Shown here piece after piece: positions 8,386 to 17,274 of a stretch of 64,000 nucleotides of DNA. The DNA lies in the NCBI RefSeq assembly GCF_000211835.1, contig NZ_AEGR01000109.1, forward strand, positions 62,001 to 126,000. The letters run 5' to 3'. The position numbers and the translations under genes are program-made. Position 1 is the stretch's first letter; the number at the start of each line of letters is the position of its first letter. Origin of the DNA: Hylemonella gracilis ATCC 19624 (GTDB taxonomy: Bacteria > Pseudomonadota > Gammaproteobacteria > Burkholderiales > Burkholderiaceae_C). Below the pieces are notes generated by a model, which saw nothing but the letters and a program-made list of their open reading frames with translations, ran no database searches and was not told where the DNA came from.

Positions 8386-9903
8386 ATGCTGTGTCTCCCC
8401 CGTTCCCTCGCTCTGCCGGTCCTGGCCCTGGCCGCCGCCCTCACGCACGGCATCGCCGCCGCTGAATTACCCACTCCCGTCGCGCAGGCACTGGCGCGCG
8501 CCAAGATCCCCGCCAGCGCGCTGGGCATCGTGGTCGAGGAAGCGGGCGCCTCGCCCCGCGCCAAGTCCCTGCTGCGCCACCGGGCCGAAGCACCCATGAA
8601 CCCGGCCAGCGTGATGAAGCTGGTCACCACCACCGCTGCGCTGGAACTGCTGGGGCCGAACTGGAAGTGGCGCACCCCGGTCTATGTGGACGGCGTCATC
8701 CGCGAGGGCACGCTGCAAGGTGATCTCTATATCGAGGGCCGGGGAGATCCCAAGCTGGTGGCCGAACGCCTGTGGCTGCTGCTGCGCCGGGTGCAGGGCC
8801 TGGGCATCTCGCGCATCAACGGCGACATCGTGCTCGACGATGGCCTGTTCGAGGCCGTGCCGCACGACCCGGGCGAGTTCGACGGCGAGCCCCTACGGCC
8901 CTACAACGCGGCCCCGAACGCGTTGCTGCTGAACTTCAAGTCCGTGCTCATGACCTTCACACCCGACCGCGCGACGGGCGTGGCGCGCCTGCACGTGGAG
9001 CCCCCGCTGGCCGGCGTGGCCTGGCCGGCCACCGTACCCCTCTCGCAGGAACGCTGCGGCGACTGGCGCGGTGGCCTGCAAGCCAATTTCGCCCAGACCG
9101 GTTTTGGGCGGGCCGAGGGTTCGACCCCGGTCCAGCCCCGCTTCGGGGGCCGCTATCCCGCCGCCTGCGAAGAAAAAATCTGGCCCCTGGCCTGGCCCGA
9201 CCCGGAGGGCTACAACGCCCGGGCCATCGCGGGCATGTGGCAGGCCATCGGCGGCACGCTGCGCGGCCAGGTCCGCGCGGGCCGCGTGCCCGAAGCTCTG
9301 CGCGACAGCAGCCGGGGCCCGGTCTTCGCGCTCGAGTCCCCGCCCCTGGCCGAGGTGGTGCGCGACATCAACAAGTACAGCAACAACGTGATGACGCAGC
9401 AGCTCTTCCTCACCTTGAGCCTGGAGCAGGCGGCAGCGCCTCCCGAGTCCGGCACGGCGAGCGCGCCGCCCCCGCAAGGCACGCTGGCCGCCTCCCGCGC
9501 CTTGCTGCAGGACTGGTGGCGCGAACGCCTGGCCGTGAAAGGGCAGATGGACGAAGGCGCGCCGCGCATCAGCAATGGCTCGGGTCTGTCGCGCGAGGAC
9601 CGCGTGAGCCCCGCCGCGCTCGCGCGGCTGCTGCAGTACGCCTGGGATGGCCCCTTGATGCCCGAGCTGCTGACCTCCCTGCCCATCAGCGGACAGGACG
9701 GCACGCTGCGGCCGGAACGCTGGCGGGCACGGGGCTCGGCCCATCTCAAGACCGGCAGTCTGCGCGATGTGAACTCGCTCGCGGGCGTGGTGGACGCGCA
9801 GAGCGGGCGGCGCTACGTGCTGGTCGCCATCGTGAACCACCCGAACGCCGCAGCGGCCCGGCCGGCCCTGGAAGCGCTGGTGGACTGGGTGGCGCGGCAG
9901 TGA
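8386..9903 (+). CDS. dacB: D-alanyl-D-alanine carboxypeptidase/endopeptidase (PBP4)
   Basis: A penicillin-binding protein of the PBP4 (S13) family that trims and opens peptidoglycan cross-links in the periplasm. The three active-site motifs are present: S-V-M-K (in N-P-A-S-V-M-K-L), S-N-N (K-Y-S-N-N-V-M), and K-T-G (H-L-K-T-G-S-L). A signal peptide (M-L-C-L-P-R-S-L-A-L-P-V-L...) supports the start at 8386, giving 505 residues; a Met at 8362 in the same frame would add eight residues. It is divergent from tsaB. The insertion between the first two motifs is of normal PBP4 length. Confidence 0.92.
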   Translation: MLCLPRSLALPVLALAAALTHGIAAAELPTPVAQALARAKIPASALGIVVEEAGASPRAKSLLRHRAEAPMNPASVMKLVTTTAALELLGPNWKWRTPVYVDGVIREGTLQGDLYIEGRGDPKLVAERLWLLLRRVQGLGISRINGDIVLDDGLFEAVPHDPGEFDGEPLRPYNAAPNALLLNFKSVLMTFTPDRATGVARLHVEPPLAGVAWPATVPLSQERCGDWRGGLQANFAQTGFGRAEGSTPVQPRFGGRYPAACEEKIWPLAWPDPEGYNARAIAGMWQAIGGTLRGQVRAGRVPEALRDSSRGPVFALESPPLAEVVRDINKYSNNVMTQQLFLTLSLEQAAAPPESGTASAPPPQGTLAASRALLQDWWRERLAVKGQMDEGAPRISNGSGLSREDRVSPAALARLLQYAWDGPLMPELLTSLPISGQDGTLRPERWRARGSAHLKTGSLRDVNSLAGVVDAQSGRRYVLVAIVNHPNAAAARPALEALVDWVARQ

Positions 9904-10058
9904 GCGCGGTGCAAGCCGGGAGACCGGCGCCACCTCGGGCCTGTTCACACTGATGGCCGGAGTGCGAACGGGCCCTGAGTCCATGGACCAAAGCCCCGCC
10001 GCATGCTGCCACCTTCGCCGTGGGCTTGGGGCGCCTTCGGTCGCTCAAGTCAGGCCAC

Positions 10059-10694
10059 TCAGCAACGCCCGTGCTCAGCCCGCCAGCGCGCCGGGTGCTG
10101 CGCAGGTGGGCTCTCGCGGGTCTCGGCCCACAGTCCCCGCCCCGCAGCCCGGGCCTCGCTCTGAGCATGGGCATAGGCTTGCCGCGCGGAGGGCGAGGCA
10201 TGGTGCCGGTCCAGGCTCCAAGCCCACCCCTCGGCCACCAGCTCCCGATTGACCTCCCGTCCGGCCAAGAGCACATACGCCACCACGCGGTCATAACTCC
10301 GGGTGCCATCGGTGCGCAGCTGCACGACCCGGCCCTGCACCTTGTCGGCCAGCGCATGGCGGGCCGCTTCGCCGTAAGGCTGGGGCGGGGTGCGGCAGGT
10401 GCGGCCCTGTTGCCGCCGCGTCTGCGCCAGCTCTGGGGCGTCAATGCCTTGGAGACGGATGCGCCAGCGACGCTGGTGGCGGTCCTCCACGTCCAGCGTG
10501 TCGCCGTCCAGCACGGCGAGCACACGCACCGGCGCCGACTGCAGCGCGAGCGCCGCTTCGGGATCGGGCGAAGGCGCGGCGTGCGCAGCACCGCCACCGA
10601 GCCAGGCCCAGGCCCAAATCGCCACCCAGAACGGCCTCCAGACCGAGCGTCCCAAGCCCCGTGCCCGAACACCTCGCCAGGCAGCAGCCTTCAT
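10059..10694 (-). CDS. Secreted staphylococcal-nuclease-like thermonuclease
   Basis: A 211-residue SNase-domain protein with an N-terminal signal or membrane segment (W-V-A-I-W-A-W-A-W-L-G-G-G-A-A-H-A-A). The catalytic pattern is seen: D-G-D-T-L-D for calcium, R-L-Q-G-I-D-A-P-E for the first Arg and Glu, and Y-D-R for the second Arg. It is expected to cut DNA or RNA in the periplasm or outside. The start at 10694 overlaps the stop of yggS by four bases (ATGA), implying coupled translation. It is convergent with dacB, with about 155 bases between that hold nothing recognisable. Confidence 0.85.
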   Translation of the reverse strand: MKAAAWRGVRARGLGRSVWRPFWVAIWAWAWLGGGAAHAAPSPDPEAALALQSAPVRVLAVLDGDTLDVEDRHQRRWRIRLQGIDAPELAQTRRQQGRTCRTPPQPYGEAARHALADKVQGRVVQLRTDGTRSYDRVVAYVLLAGREVNRELVAEGWAWSLDRHHASPSARQAYAHAQSEARAAGRGLWAETRESPPAQHPARWRAEHGRC

Positions 10695-11458
10695 CCCTCG
10701 CGAGGGTCCGCCGATGGCGCGGCGGCAGCGTCGGCCAGCTTGGCCGGACGTGCACCGAACAAGGCGGAGCCGATGCGCACCAAGGTGCTGCCCGCGGCGA
10801 TGGCCGCTTCCAGGTCGGCGCTCATGCCCATGGAGAGCGTGTCGGGCAATGGGTCCGGGCCGTCCCAACCCGCACGCAAATCATCGAACAAGGTGCGCGC
10901 GCGGGCGAACACCGCTTGCATCGCCGCGGCATCGGGCTGCGGGTCGGGAATGCACATGAGGCCGCGCAGGCGCAAGCGAGGCAGCCGCCGCACCGCCAGC
11001 ACCAGTTCGGACAGTTCGTGCGGCGCGATGCCCGCCTTGGTCGGCCCGCCATCGACGTTGACCTGCAGGCAGATCTGCAAGGGCGGCAGCTCGGCGGGGC
11101 GTTGCTCGGACAGGCGCTGCGCGATCTTGAAGCGATCCACCGTCTGCGCCCAGGCGAAATGCTCGGCCACGGGCCGGGTCTTGTTGCTCTGGATGGGGCC
11201 AATGCAATGCCATTCCAGAGGCAGATCGGCCAGCGCCGCTGTTTTTGCGACCGCCTCTTGGATGTAGTTCTCGCCGAACGCGGTCAAACCCGCCTGGTGC
11301 GCGGCGCGAACGGCCTCGGGGCCAAAGGTCTTGGAAACCGCCAGCAAGCGCACGCTGGCGGGATCACGGCCCGCCGCGTCGCAGGCGGCGTTGATGCGCG
11401 CCTGAACCGCCCGCAGGGCGGAACTGAAAGCTGAATTGTCGAACGATGAATCAGACAT
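10691..11458 (-). CDS. yggS: YggS/PLPBP-family pyridoxal phosphate homeostasis protein
   Basis: A 255-residue PLP-binding protein with a single TIM-barrel domain. The PLP lysine is in L-L-A-V-S-K-T, and F-G-E-N-Y-I-Q-E and the phosphate-binding G-M-S-x-D-L-E-A-A-I segment are present. Known members buffer pyridoxal phosphate and affect amino acid pools; no enzyme activity is established. The start at 11458 (M-S-D-S-S-F) was chosen over an upstream extension. It is divergent from pilT, a pairing that recurs across proteobacteria. Confidence 0.92.
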   Translation of the reverse strand: MSDSSFDNSAFSSALRAVQARINAACDAAGRDPASVRLLAVSKTFGPEAVRAAHQAGLTAFGENYIQEAVAKTAALADLPLEWHCIGPIQSNKTRPVAEHFAWAQTVDRFKIAQRLSEQRPAELPPLQICLQVNVDGGPTKAGIAPHELSELVLAVRRLPRLRLRGLMCIPDPQPDAAAMQAVFARARTLFDDLRAGWDGPDPLPDTLSMGMSADLEAAIAAGSTLVRIGSALFGARPAKLADAAAAPSADPREG

Positions 11459-11564
11459 GGAAGACCGCGTACTCCGGCCCATAATTGTCCCGCATCGCGG
11501 CCCAGCGCGCGCACTCCGTCCCCGGATTGAACGCGGCCACACGGCGCCGTGGTTCCCACCTCTC

Positions 11565-12617
11565 ATGGACATCACCACCCTGTTGAGCCTGTGCCTGGCG
11601 CAGGACGCATCGGATTTGCACCTGTCCGCTGGCTTGCCCCCCATGCTGCGGGTGCACGGAGAGATGCGCCGCATCGAGCAGATGGGCACCTTGAGCCATC
11701 AGGGCATTGCCGCCATGCTGGGCACGGTGATGAGCGAACCCCAATCACGACGGTATGCGCAGACGATGGAGTGTGACTTTGCCTGTGCCCTCCCCGACCT
11801 CGGACGCTACCGCGTCAACGCTTTCCAGACCCAGCGTGGCGCCGCCGCGGTGTTCCGCGCGATTCCCGCGCAAATCAGAACCTTGGCTCAGCTGGGCGCA
11901 CCGCCCCTGTTTGCCGAGTTGACGCAGCGCTCGCGCGGCTTGGTGCTGGTGACCGGCCCCACGGGCTCGGGCAAATCCACCACCCTGGCCGCGATGGTGC
12001 GGCATCTCAACGAGACGCAGGCCCGGCACATCCTGACCGTGGAAGACCCCATTGAATTCGTCCATGAGCCCGCTTGCAGTCTGATCAACCAGCGCGAGGT
12101 GGGCGCGCACACGCAGTCCTTCGCCAACGCCTTGCGCTCGGCCCTGCGCGAAGACCCGGACGTGATTCTGGTGGGCGAAATGCGTGATCTGGAAACCATC
12201 CGGCTCGCTCTCACCGCCGCCGAGACCGGGCACCTGGTGCTGGGCACCCTGCACACCGGCAGCGCGCCCAAGGCGATTGATCGCATCATCGATGTGTTTC
12301 CCGCTGGGGAGAAAGAGCTCGCGCGCGCCATGCTGTCGGAATCCTTGCAAGCGGTGATCACCCAGGTGCTGTGCCGCACGGCGAGCGCCAGCACGACAGG
12401 TCGGGTGGCGGCTTACGAAATCATGACGGGCACACCGGCGATCCGCCATTTGATCCGCGAAGGCAAGGTGGCCCAGATGCATTCCAGCTTGCAAACGGGT
12501 GCGGCCGCGGGCATGCGGACGCTGGACCAGCACCTGAGCGAGCTGCGGCGGCGCGGGCTCATCGATGAGGCGGAGGTTCGCCGCCACGCGCGGCAAATGG
12601 AAAGCCTGAGCGCTTGA
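11565..12617 (+). CDS. pilT: Type IV pilus retraction ATPase PilT
   Basis: A 350-residue hexameric ATPase that depolymerises type IV pili for twitching motility. Walker A (G-P-T-G-S-G-K-S) is at residues 131-138; the Asp box region E-D-P-I-E-F-V-H, Walker B (V-I-L-V-G-E-M-R-D) and the His box (G-H-L-V-L-G-T-L-H-T) follow. The start M-D-I-T-T-L was chosen because the 43-codon upstream extension overlaps yggS and lacks family similarity. The usual partner pilU is not next to it: the following gene is convergent. PilU-like ATPases are related, but the length and E-D-P-I-E-F-V-H wording suit PilT. Confidence 0.9.
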   Translation: MDITTLLSLCLAQDASDLHLSAGLPPMLRVHGEMRRIEQMGTLSHQGIAAMLGTVMSEPQSRRYAQTMECDFACALPDLGRYRVNAFQTQRGAAAVFRAIPAQIRTLAQLGAPPLFAELTQRSRGLVLVTGPTGSGKSTTLAAMVRHLNETQARHILTVEDPIEFVHEPACSLINQREVGAHTQSFANALRSALREDPDVILVGEMRDLETIRLALTAAETGHLVLGTLHTGSAPKAIDRIIDVFPAGEKELARAMLSESLQAVITQVLCRTASASTTGRVAAYEIMTGTPAIRHLIREGKVAQMHSSLQTGAAAGMRTLDQHLSELRRRGLIDEAEVRRHARQMESLSA

Positions 12618-12721
12618 GGCGCCCTTGGCGGCAAACCTTCAAACGCAATCGGACAGATTCCCCGTTGGCAAAGGCGGCAGCTGCGTGTCGCCAGCCGCAA
12701 CGCGGCCTGCGTGGTTTGCGG

Positions 12722-13384
12722 TCAGGGAGCCGCAGTCCTTTTGCGGCCGGGATTCTCCAGGGCCAGGCGCTCTTCCTCGCTGATGATCTCGAACAGGCGA
12801 ACCACCTTCTGCACCCCCGAGGTACGGCGCGCGATGTCGGTGGCGCGGTCGGCTTCGCGCTCCGTCACCCGGCCCATGAGGTAGACAATGCCGCGTTCGG
12901 TCACGACCTTGACCACATGGGCGTTCAGATCGGGAGAATCCACCATGCTGGTCTTGACGCGCATCGTGACGCCCACGTCCGAAGACTGTTGCGTCAGCGT
13001 GGAATGGCCGAGCACGGCCAGTTCATTGATGATGTTGCGCACATTGTCCAGGCTGGCGATCACCTGCTGGGCAATTTGGCGGTCCTGTTCACTCAAGACC
13101 TCGCCCGTCAACAGCACCTGGCGGTTGTAGCTGACGATGTTCACGTGGGCCCGGTCACCCAGCCGTTGCTTCAGGCGTGACATGCCCTCGGTCTCGATGC
13201 TTTCGTCGTCCAGTTGCGTGCCGGTGGTGCGCCGGTCCAGCACGGACAGGCCCGTGGCGACCACGATGCCCCCCACGATCATGGGAGCACATCCGCTCAT
13301 GGCCAAGAGGCTCAGACTGCAGGCCAGGCCCAGACAGAGGGCGCGCAGGCCAGCGAAACGAGAGATAAAACGGTGCTTGCTCAC
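12722..13384 (-). CDS. dolP: BON-domain outer-membrane lipoprotein (DolP-like)
   Basis: A 220-residue lipoprotein with two BON domains (about residues 55-120 and 130-200), like E. coli DolP/YraP, which supports outer-membrane integrity. The N terminus is a lipoprotein signal ending in A-M-S-G-C. Translation most likely starts at a GTG (13384) that overlaps the upstream stop codon as GTGA, indicating coupling to the SIS-domain gene. The order matches E. coli yraN-diaA-dolP. Confidence 0.88.
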   Translation of the reverse strand: MSKHRFISRFAGLRALCLGLACSLSLLAMSGCAPMIVGGIVVATGLSVLDRRTTGTQLDDESIETEGMSRLKQRLGDRAHVNIVSYNRQVLLTGEVLSEQDRQIAQQVIASLDNVRNIINELAVLGHSTLTQQSSDVGVTMRVKTSMVDSPDLNAHVVKVVTERGIVYLMGRVTEREADRATDIARRTSGVQKVVRLFEIISEEERLALENPGRKRTAAP

Positions 13385-13980
13385 GCCTTGTTTTCCTGTT
13401 CGCCCAACAATTGATGATCCACGCAATCACAGATGCAATGCAGGGTCAGCAAATGCACTTCCTGAATGCGTGCGGTGCGCTCGTGCGGAACGCAGATGTG
13501 CACATCGGTTTCACGCAGCAGGGCGTTCATTTTGCCGCCCCCCTTGCCCGTCAACGCGACCACGGTCATGTCGCGCTCATGCGCGGCCTCGATGGCGGCC
13601 ATCACATTGGGCGAATCGCCGCTGGTTGAAATGGCCAGCAGCACATCCCCCGCTTGGCCCAGGGCCCGCACTTGCTTGGAAAAGACGACCTTGTAGTCGT
13701 AGTCGTTGGCGATGGCGGTCAAGATGGAGGTGTCCGTGGTCAAGGCAATCGCGCCCAGCTCAGGACGCTCACGCTCGAACCGGCCCACGAACTCCGCCGC
13801 GAAATGCTGCGCGTACGCCGCCGAACCGCCATTGCCGCAGGCCAGCACCTTGCCGCCGTTGGTCACGCAGTCCAACATCGCCTGGGCCGCGGCCGAAATG
13901 GGCTTGCTCAGTGGCTGCGCGGCCTGGTATTTCAGGTCCGCGCTGTCAATGAAGTGTTGCTCAATGCGCTGCTCAAACAT
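13381..13980 (-). CDS. gmhA/diaA: SIS-domain phosphoheptose isomerase / DnaA-associating protein
   Basis: A 199-residue single-SIS-domain protein. Synteny (yraN upstream, dolP downstream) and segments such as [14 protein letters not shown] and T-A-R-I-Q-E-V-H resemble E. coli DiaA, which promotes DnaA assembly at oriC. Yet it keeps a glutamate in H-F-A-A-E-F and a histidine in L-T-L-H-C, corresponding to GmhA catalytic residues, so it might also isomerise sedoheptulose 7-phosphate. The start M-F-E-Q-R-I-E-Q at 13980 is chosen over a 30-codon extension. Which role dominates cannot be decided from sequence. Confidence 0.85.
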   Translation of the reverse strand: MFEQRIEQHFIDSADLKYQAAQPLSKPISAAAQAMLDCVTNGGKVLACGNGGSAAYAQHFAAEFVGRFERERPELGAIALTTDTSILTAIANDYDYKVVFSKQVRALGQAGDVLLAISTSGDSPNVMAAIEAAHERDMTVVALTGKGGGKMNALLRETDVHICVPHERTARIQEVHLLTLHCICDCVDHQLLGEQENKA

Positions 13981-14158
13981 GGTGGGCCGAATGATACCGG
14001 GCTTATATGGGTCCAAATGCGCCAGCGGCCATCCACCCGCGCGCCCCAAGGTCAACGGACGTTCATCCACGCGGGGCCACAGCGCCTGTCAATCCACGCT
14101 CGGGCGCCCTCGACTCATGCCTGCGCCCCCATCGGGCGCCGCTACCCTACGGAGACCG

Positions 14159-14584
14159 TCAAAAGCCTGCGGCGCAATCACCCAGGTCGAAGGCCGCTGG
14201 CAGCCACACCAATCGCGCCTCAGCGCCGGTGGGTGCGCCCTCGATCGCCACGACGTCAAACCGACAAGGGGGCGGAGACGGCCAGCGCAGCAGGTAATGA
14301 CGGGCCGCGAGGATGATGCGTCTGCGCTTCACCAGGCCCACGCTGGCGGCCGCGCCACCGTGCCGGGCGTTGGCGCGGCGGCGCACTTCCACGAACACCA
14401 GGGTGCCGTCGGCGGTTCGCATCACGAGGTCCACCTCGCCACCCCCTCGGCCGGGCGTCCGATAATTGCGTGTCAACAGTGTCAATCCCCGTGCTTGCAA
14501 ATACCGCAGGGCTTGCTGCTCCGCCTCGTCGCCGGCCTGCTTGGTCGAAGTCCGCGCACGGGTTGGGGGAGCGGGTTTGTGCAT
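14159..14584 (-). CDS. yraN: YraN-family (UPF0102) putative endonuclease-fold protein
   Basis: A 141-residue protein of the UPF0102 family. The nuclease-like core is visible: G-D-E-A-E at the N-terminal helix, the strand G-G-G-E-V-D-L-V, and F-V-E-V-R-R-R, the E-V-D...E-V-(K/R) arrangement of restriction-endonuclease-like folds. Its function is not firmly established. It is divergent from rsmI and upstream of the SIS-domain gene, as in many proteobacteria. E. coli has lpoA between rsmI and yraN; here it is absent. Confidence 0.88.
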   Translation of the reverse strand: MHKPAPPTRARTSTKQAGDEAEQQALRYLQARGLTLLTRNYRTPGRGGGEVDLVMRTADGTLVFVEVRRRANARHGGAAASVGLVKRRRIILAARHYLLRWPSPPPCRFDVVAIEGAPTGAEARLVWLPAAFDLGDCAAGF

Positions 14585-14604
14585 GGGCTTACCTATCCAC
14601 GTTC

Positions 14605-15525
14605 GTGAATTCCTCTTCTTATGCCTCAGCCCTGATCGCCGCGCAAGACGCTGCGGGCACTCAGCATCTGCCGCCTGGCACGCTGTACGTGGTGGCCACG
14701 CCCATCGGCAACCTGGCCGACATCACACTGCGTGCTCTGCACTTGCTGCGCGTCGCCGATGTGGTGGCTTGCGAGGACACGCGCCACACCCAAAGCCTGC
14801 TGCGCGCCTACGGCATCGAGAAAAGCGGCGCCAGCTTGATGGCCGTGCATCAACACAACGAACAGGAAGCGGCCCAGCTGGTCATCGCGCGCCTGCGAGA
14901 GGGCCTGCGCGTGGCCTACGTCAGCGACGCGGGCACGCCCGCCGTGAGCGACCCCGGCGCGCGCTTGGTCGCGGCCGTGCGCACCGAGAGTCTGCCCGTG
15001 ATGCCCTTGCCGGGCGCCAGCAGCGTCACCGCGGCATTGAGTGCGGCTGGCGCGGTCGATGAGTCAGGCGGCTTCGTCTTCGCCGGGTTTCTGCCCACCA
15101 AGACGAACGAACGTGCTCAATCCGTGCAGGCGCTGGCGTTGGAGCCGCGTGCCGTGGTGCTGCTGGAAGCGCCGCACCGTGTCGCTGCACTGGCGGGCGC
15201 GCTCGAAGTGCTGCGGGATCGCCCCCTGACCGTGGCCCGTGAGATCAGCAAGCAGTTCGAGCAGATCGTCACCTTGCCCGCCGAGGCTTTTCCAAGCTGG
15301 CTCGCGGCAGACCCGCAACGCACTCGGGGGGAATTCGTGCTGGTGCTGCATCCACTGCCACGCGCCGCGGCTGGAGAGGGCCCAGACGATGCGACGCTGC
15401 GCACGCTGGATTTGCTGCTGGCGGAACTGCCCTTGAAGACCGCCGTCAAGCTGGCGGCGGACATCACGGGGACGCCACGCAACGCGCTGTACGAAAAAGC
15501 GCTGGAACGTAAAAAACAGGAATGA
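14605..15525 (+). CDS. rsmI: 16S rRNA (cytidine-1402-2'-O)-methyltransferase
   Basis: A 306-residue tetrapyrrole-methylase-fold enzyme that methylates the ribose of C1402 in 16S rRNA. Signatures are L-Y-V-V-A-T-P-I-G-N-L-A-D-I-T-L-R-A near the start, C-E-D-T-R-H-T, V-S-D-A-G-T-P-A-V-S-D-P-G and P-G-A-S-S-V. No ATG lies between the divergent yraN start and this first motif, so a GTG at 14605 is the most likely start. A longer GTG-started frame would overlap yraN. Confidence 0.9.
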   Translation: MNSSSYASALIAAQDAAGTQHLPPGTLYVVATPIGNLADITLRALHLLRVADVVACEDTRHTQSLLRAYGIEKSGASLMAVHQHNEQEAAQLVIARLREGLRVAYVSDAGTPAVSDPGARLVAAVRTESLPVMPLPGASSVTAALSAAGAVDESGGFVFAGFLPTKTNERAQSVQALALEPRAVVLLEAPHRVAALAGALEVLRDRPLTVAREISKQFEQIVTLPAEAFPSWLAADPQRTRGEFVLVLHPLPRAAAGEGPDDATLRTLDLLLAELPLKTAVKLAADITGTPRNALYEKALERKKQE

Positions 15526-15679
15526 AGAAACCCCGGCTCATGCGTGCTGAACGCCTGATGCCGTACCGATGATTTGGATTTGCGCGGCACATCTCATGCG
15601 GAGGGCGGCTTGCCCGTCATGCGCGTAGCCCGATCTCGCCACATGCGGAGTCCGCACGTCGAGACGCGCGGCACCGACC

Positions 15680-16396
15680 TCAGTGCGAGCGCATCTTGGC
15701 GCGCAAGCGCGCGATCGACTGGCTGTGCAACTGGCAGACGCGGGACTCGGTGACGCCCAGCACGGCCGCGATTTCCTTGAGGTTCATGTCCTGCTCGTAG
15801 TACATGCTCATCACGTACTGCTCGCGCTCGGGCAGGGCCTTGATGGCGTCCACCAACGAAGCACGCAGCCGCTGGTTGCGCAGCAAGGCCATGGGGTCGG
15901 ACTCGCCATCGACCATGTGACGGTCGAGAAAGCCCTCTTCGTCGTCGCCGCCGCTCATGTCCTCGAGGTACACCAGCTGGGTGCCCTTGACCTTGTAGAG
16001 CAGGGCCTGGTATTCGGCCAGTTCCATGCCCAGTTCCTCGGCGATCTCGGACTCGCTGGGTGATCGGCCCAGTTGGTGTTCCAGCCGGGTCAATGCCGAC
16101 TCGATTTCCTTCTGGCTCTTGCGTGAGCCGCGGCTCATCCAGTCGTTTTCGCGCAGCTCGTCGATCATCGCGCCGCGAATGCGTTGGGTGGCGAAGGTCT
16201 CAAACTGCACGCCCTGGGTCGCTTCGTACCGTGTGAGCGCTTCCGACAGGCCAATCAGCCCCACCTGGATCAGGTCATCCACCTGGATCGACGGAGGCAG
16301 CTTGGCCATCATGTGGTGCGCCAGGCGGCGCACGAGCGGCACGTACTGCCGGATCAGGGCATCGCGGTCCAGCTGGCCTTGTGCGGTGTACGTCAC
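15680..16396 (-). CDS. fliA: Flagellar sigma factor FliA (sigma-28)
   Basis: A 238-residue sigma-28 factor that directs RNA polymerase to late flagellar and chemotaxis promoters. Region 2 (Q-Y-V-P-L-V-R-R-L-A-H-H-M-M-A-K-L-P-P, then V-D-D-L-I-Q-V-G-L-I-G-L), region 3 and region 4 with its helix-turn-helix (L-K-E-I-A-A-V-L-G-V-T-E-S-R-V-C-Q-L) are all intact. The GTG at 16396 has a good ribosome site (GAGGGAG, 9 bases upstream) and gives the family N terminus T-A-Q-G-Q-L-D-R-D; another GTG lies at 16417. It ends the flhB-flhA-flhF-flhG-fliA run. Its anti-sigma factor FlgM is at 27488-27829. Confidence 0.95.
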   Translation of the reverse strand: MTYTAQGQLDRDALIRQYVPLVRRLAHHMMAKLPPSIQVDDLIQVGLIGLSEALTRYEATQGVQFETFATQRIRGAMIDELRENDWMSRGSRKSQKEIESALTRLEHQLGRSPSESEIAEELGMELAEYQALLYKVKGTQLVYLEDMSGGDDEEGFLDRHMVDGESDPMALLRNQRLRASLVDAIKALPEREQYVMSMYYEQDMNLKEIAAVLGVTESRVCQLHSQSIARLRAKMRSH

Positions 16397-16419
16397 GGGC
16401 GAAGCTCCCTCGATCACGT

Positions 16420-17274
16420 TCAGCGCCCCTGCCCGGCAGCCGCCGACGCGCCCGTTCGCGCGCCGGACGTGCTGGCGTAAGCCGGCGCGAGCACGGACGA
16501 CAAATCCCAGCCTTGGGGTTGCAATCCCGACTCCAGCGATCGCAGGGCCAGGCGTTGCATTTCCTCCGGACGGTCCGGACACACCGTGAGCGCGGGCGTC
16601 TCGCACGCGAGGAAATCACGCGCGCATTCCTGCAGATTGCGGCTGATGTTGTGGCCGGACATGCGGGTGGTCAAGGCAGCGTCTTGCATCACGGTCACGA
16701 TGGTAGGCCGCAATTTGCCCAAACTCAACATCTGCTTGAGCGCCTGATAAGCCGACAGCAAGGCCGATTCCTGCACGGAAACCGGCAGCAGCGGCGACAG
16801 GCCACTGCCCTGCCAGACCTGAGCCAGGACGGCGGCGGGCGCGTACACCAGGATCAGTTCATATCCGGGGAAAAGAGCCGCCAGTTGCCGGGCGCGGTCT
16901 TGCCCCGCGTCGGTCGTCTTCGCGGCGGTTTTCCCCGTCTTCTTGGACGCAGCGGCGGAAGCGTCGAGCATTTGCTCGAACCCCAGGGCCGCTGGCACGA
17001 TGGGCCAAGTGGTGGCGCTGTTCGAGAGCACGGCGGCGGAGAAATCTTCGTCGCCGCGCAGCAGTTGCGTCAACCCGGGCACTTCGTCCGTCTCGCGCAC
17101 GTGGGCGTCGAGCACGACCAGCGGATAGTCCAGGTTCGTCCACGCCGCGCACAGCTGCATCAACAAGGGCAATTCGCTGCGCGCGTCCTCGTGGCCCGCC
17201 AGGGCCACGATGCGCGGCGAGGATTCCACCGCGAGCCCCGCCAGACCAGCGGCCTGGTTGTCGACTTCAAGCAT
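16420..17274 (-). CDS. FlhG-like MinD/ParA-family protein without Walker A
   Basis: A 284-residue protein in the place where flhG (fleN) normally stands, starting inside the last bases of flhF with a strong ribosome site. It has faint MinD-like pattern (a Y-P-L-V-V-L-D-A-H strand, and P-E-E-M-Q-R-L-A at the C terminus), but no K-G-G-x-G-K-T nucleotide-binding loop: the corresponding stretch reads V-A-L-A-G-H-E-D-A-R. FlhG normally limits flagellar number by antagonising FlhF. If this protein has that ancestry, ATP binding is probably lost and any role would be structural. Assignment depends on synteny more than sequence. Confidence 0.6.
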   Translation of the reverse strand: MLEVDNQAAGLAGLAVESSPRIVALAGHEDARSELPLLMQLCAAWTNLDYPLVVLDAHVRETDEVPGLTQLLRGDEDFSAAVLSNSATTWPIVPAALGFEQMLDASAAASKKTGKTAAKTTDAGQDRARQLAALFPGYELILVYAPAAVLAQVWQGSGLSPLLPVSVQESALLSAYQALKQMLSLGKLRPTIVTVMQDAALTTRMSGHNISRNLQECARDFLACETPALTVCPDRPEEMQRLALRSLESGLQPQGWDLSSVLAPAYASTSGARTGASAAAGQGR

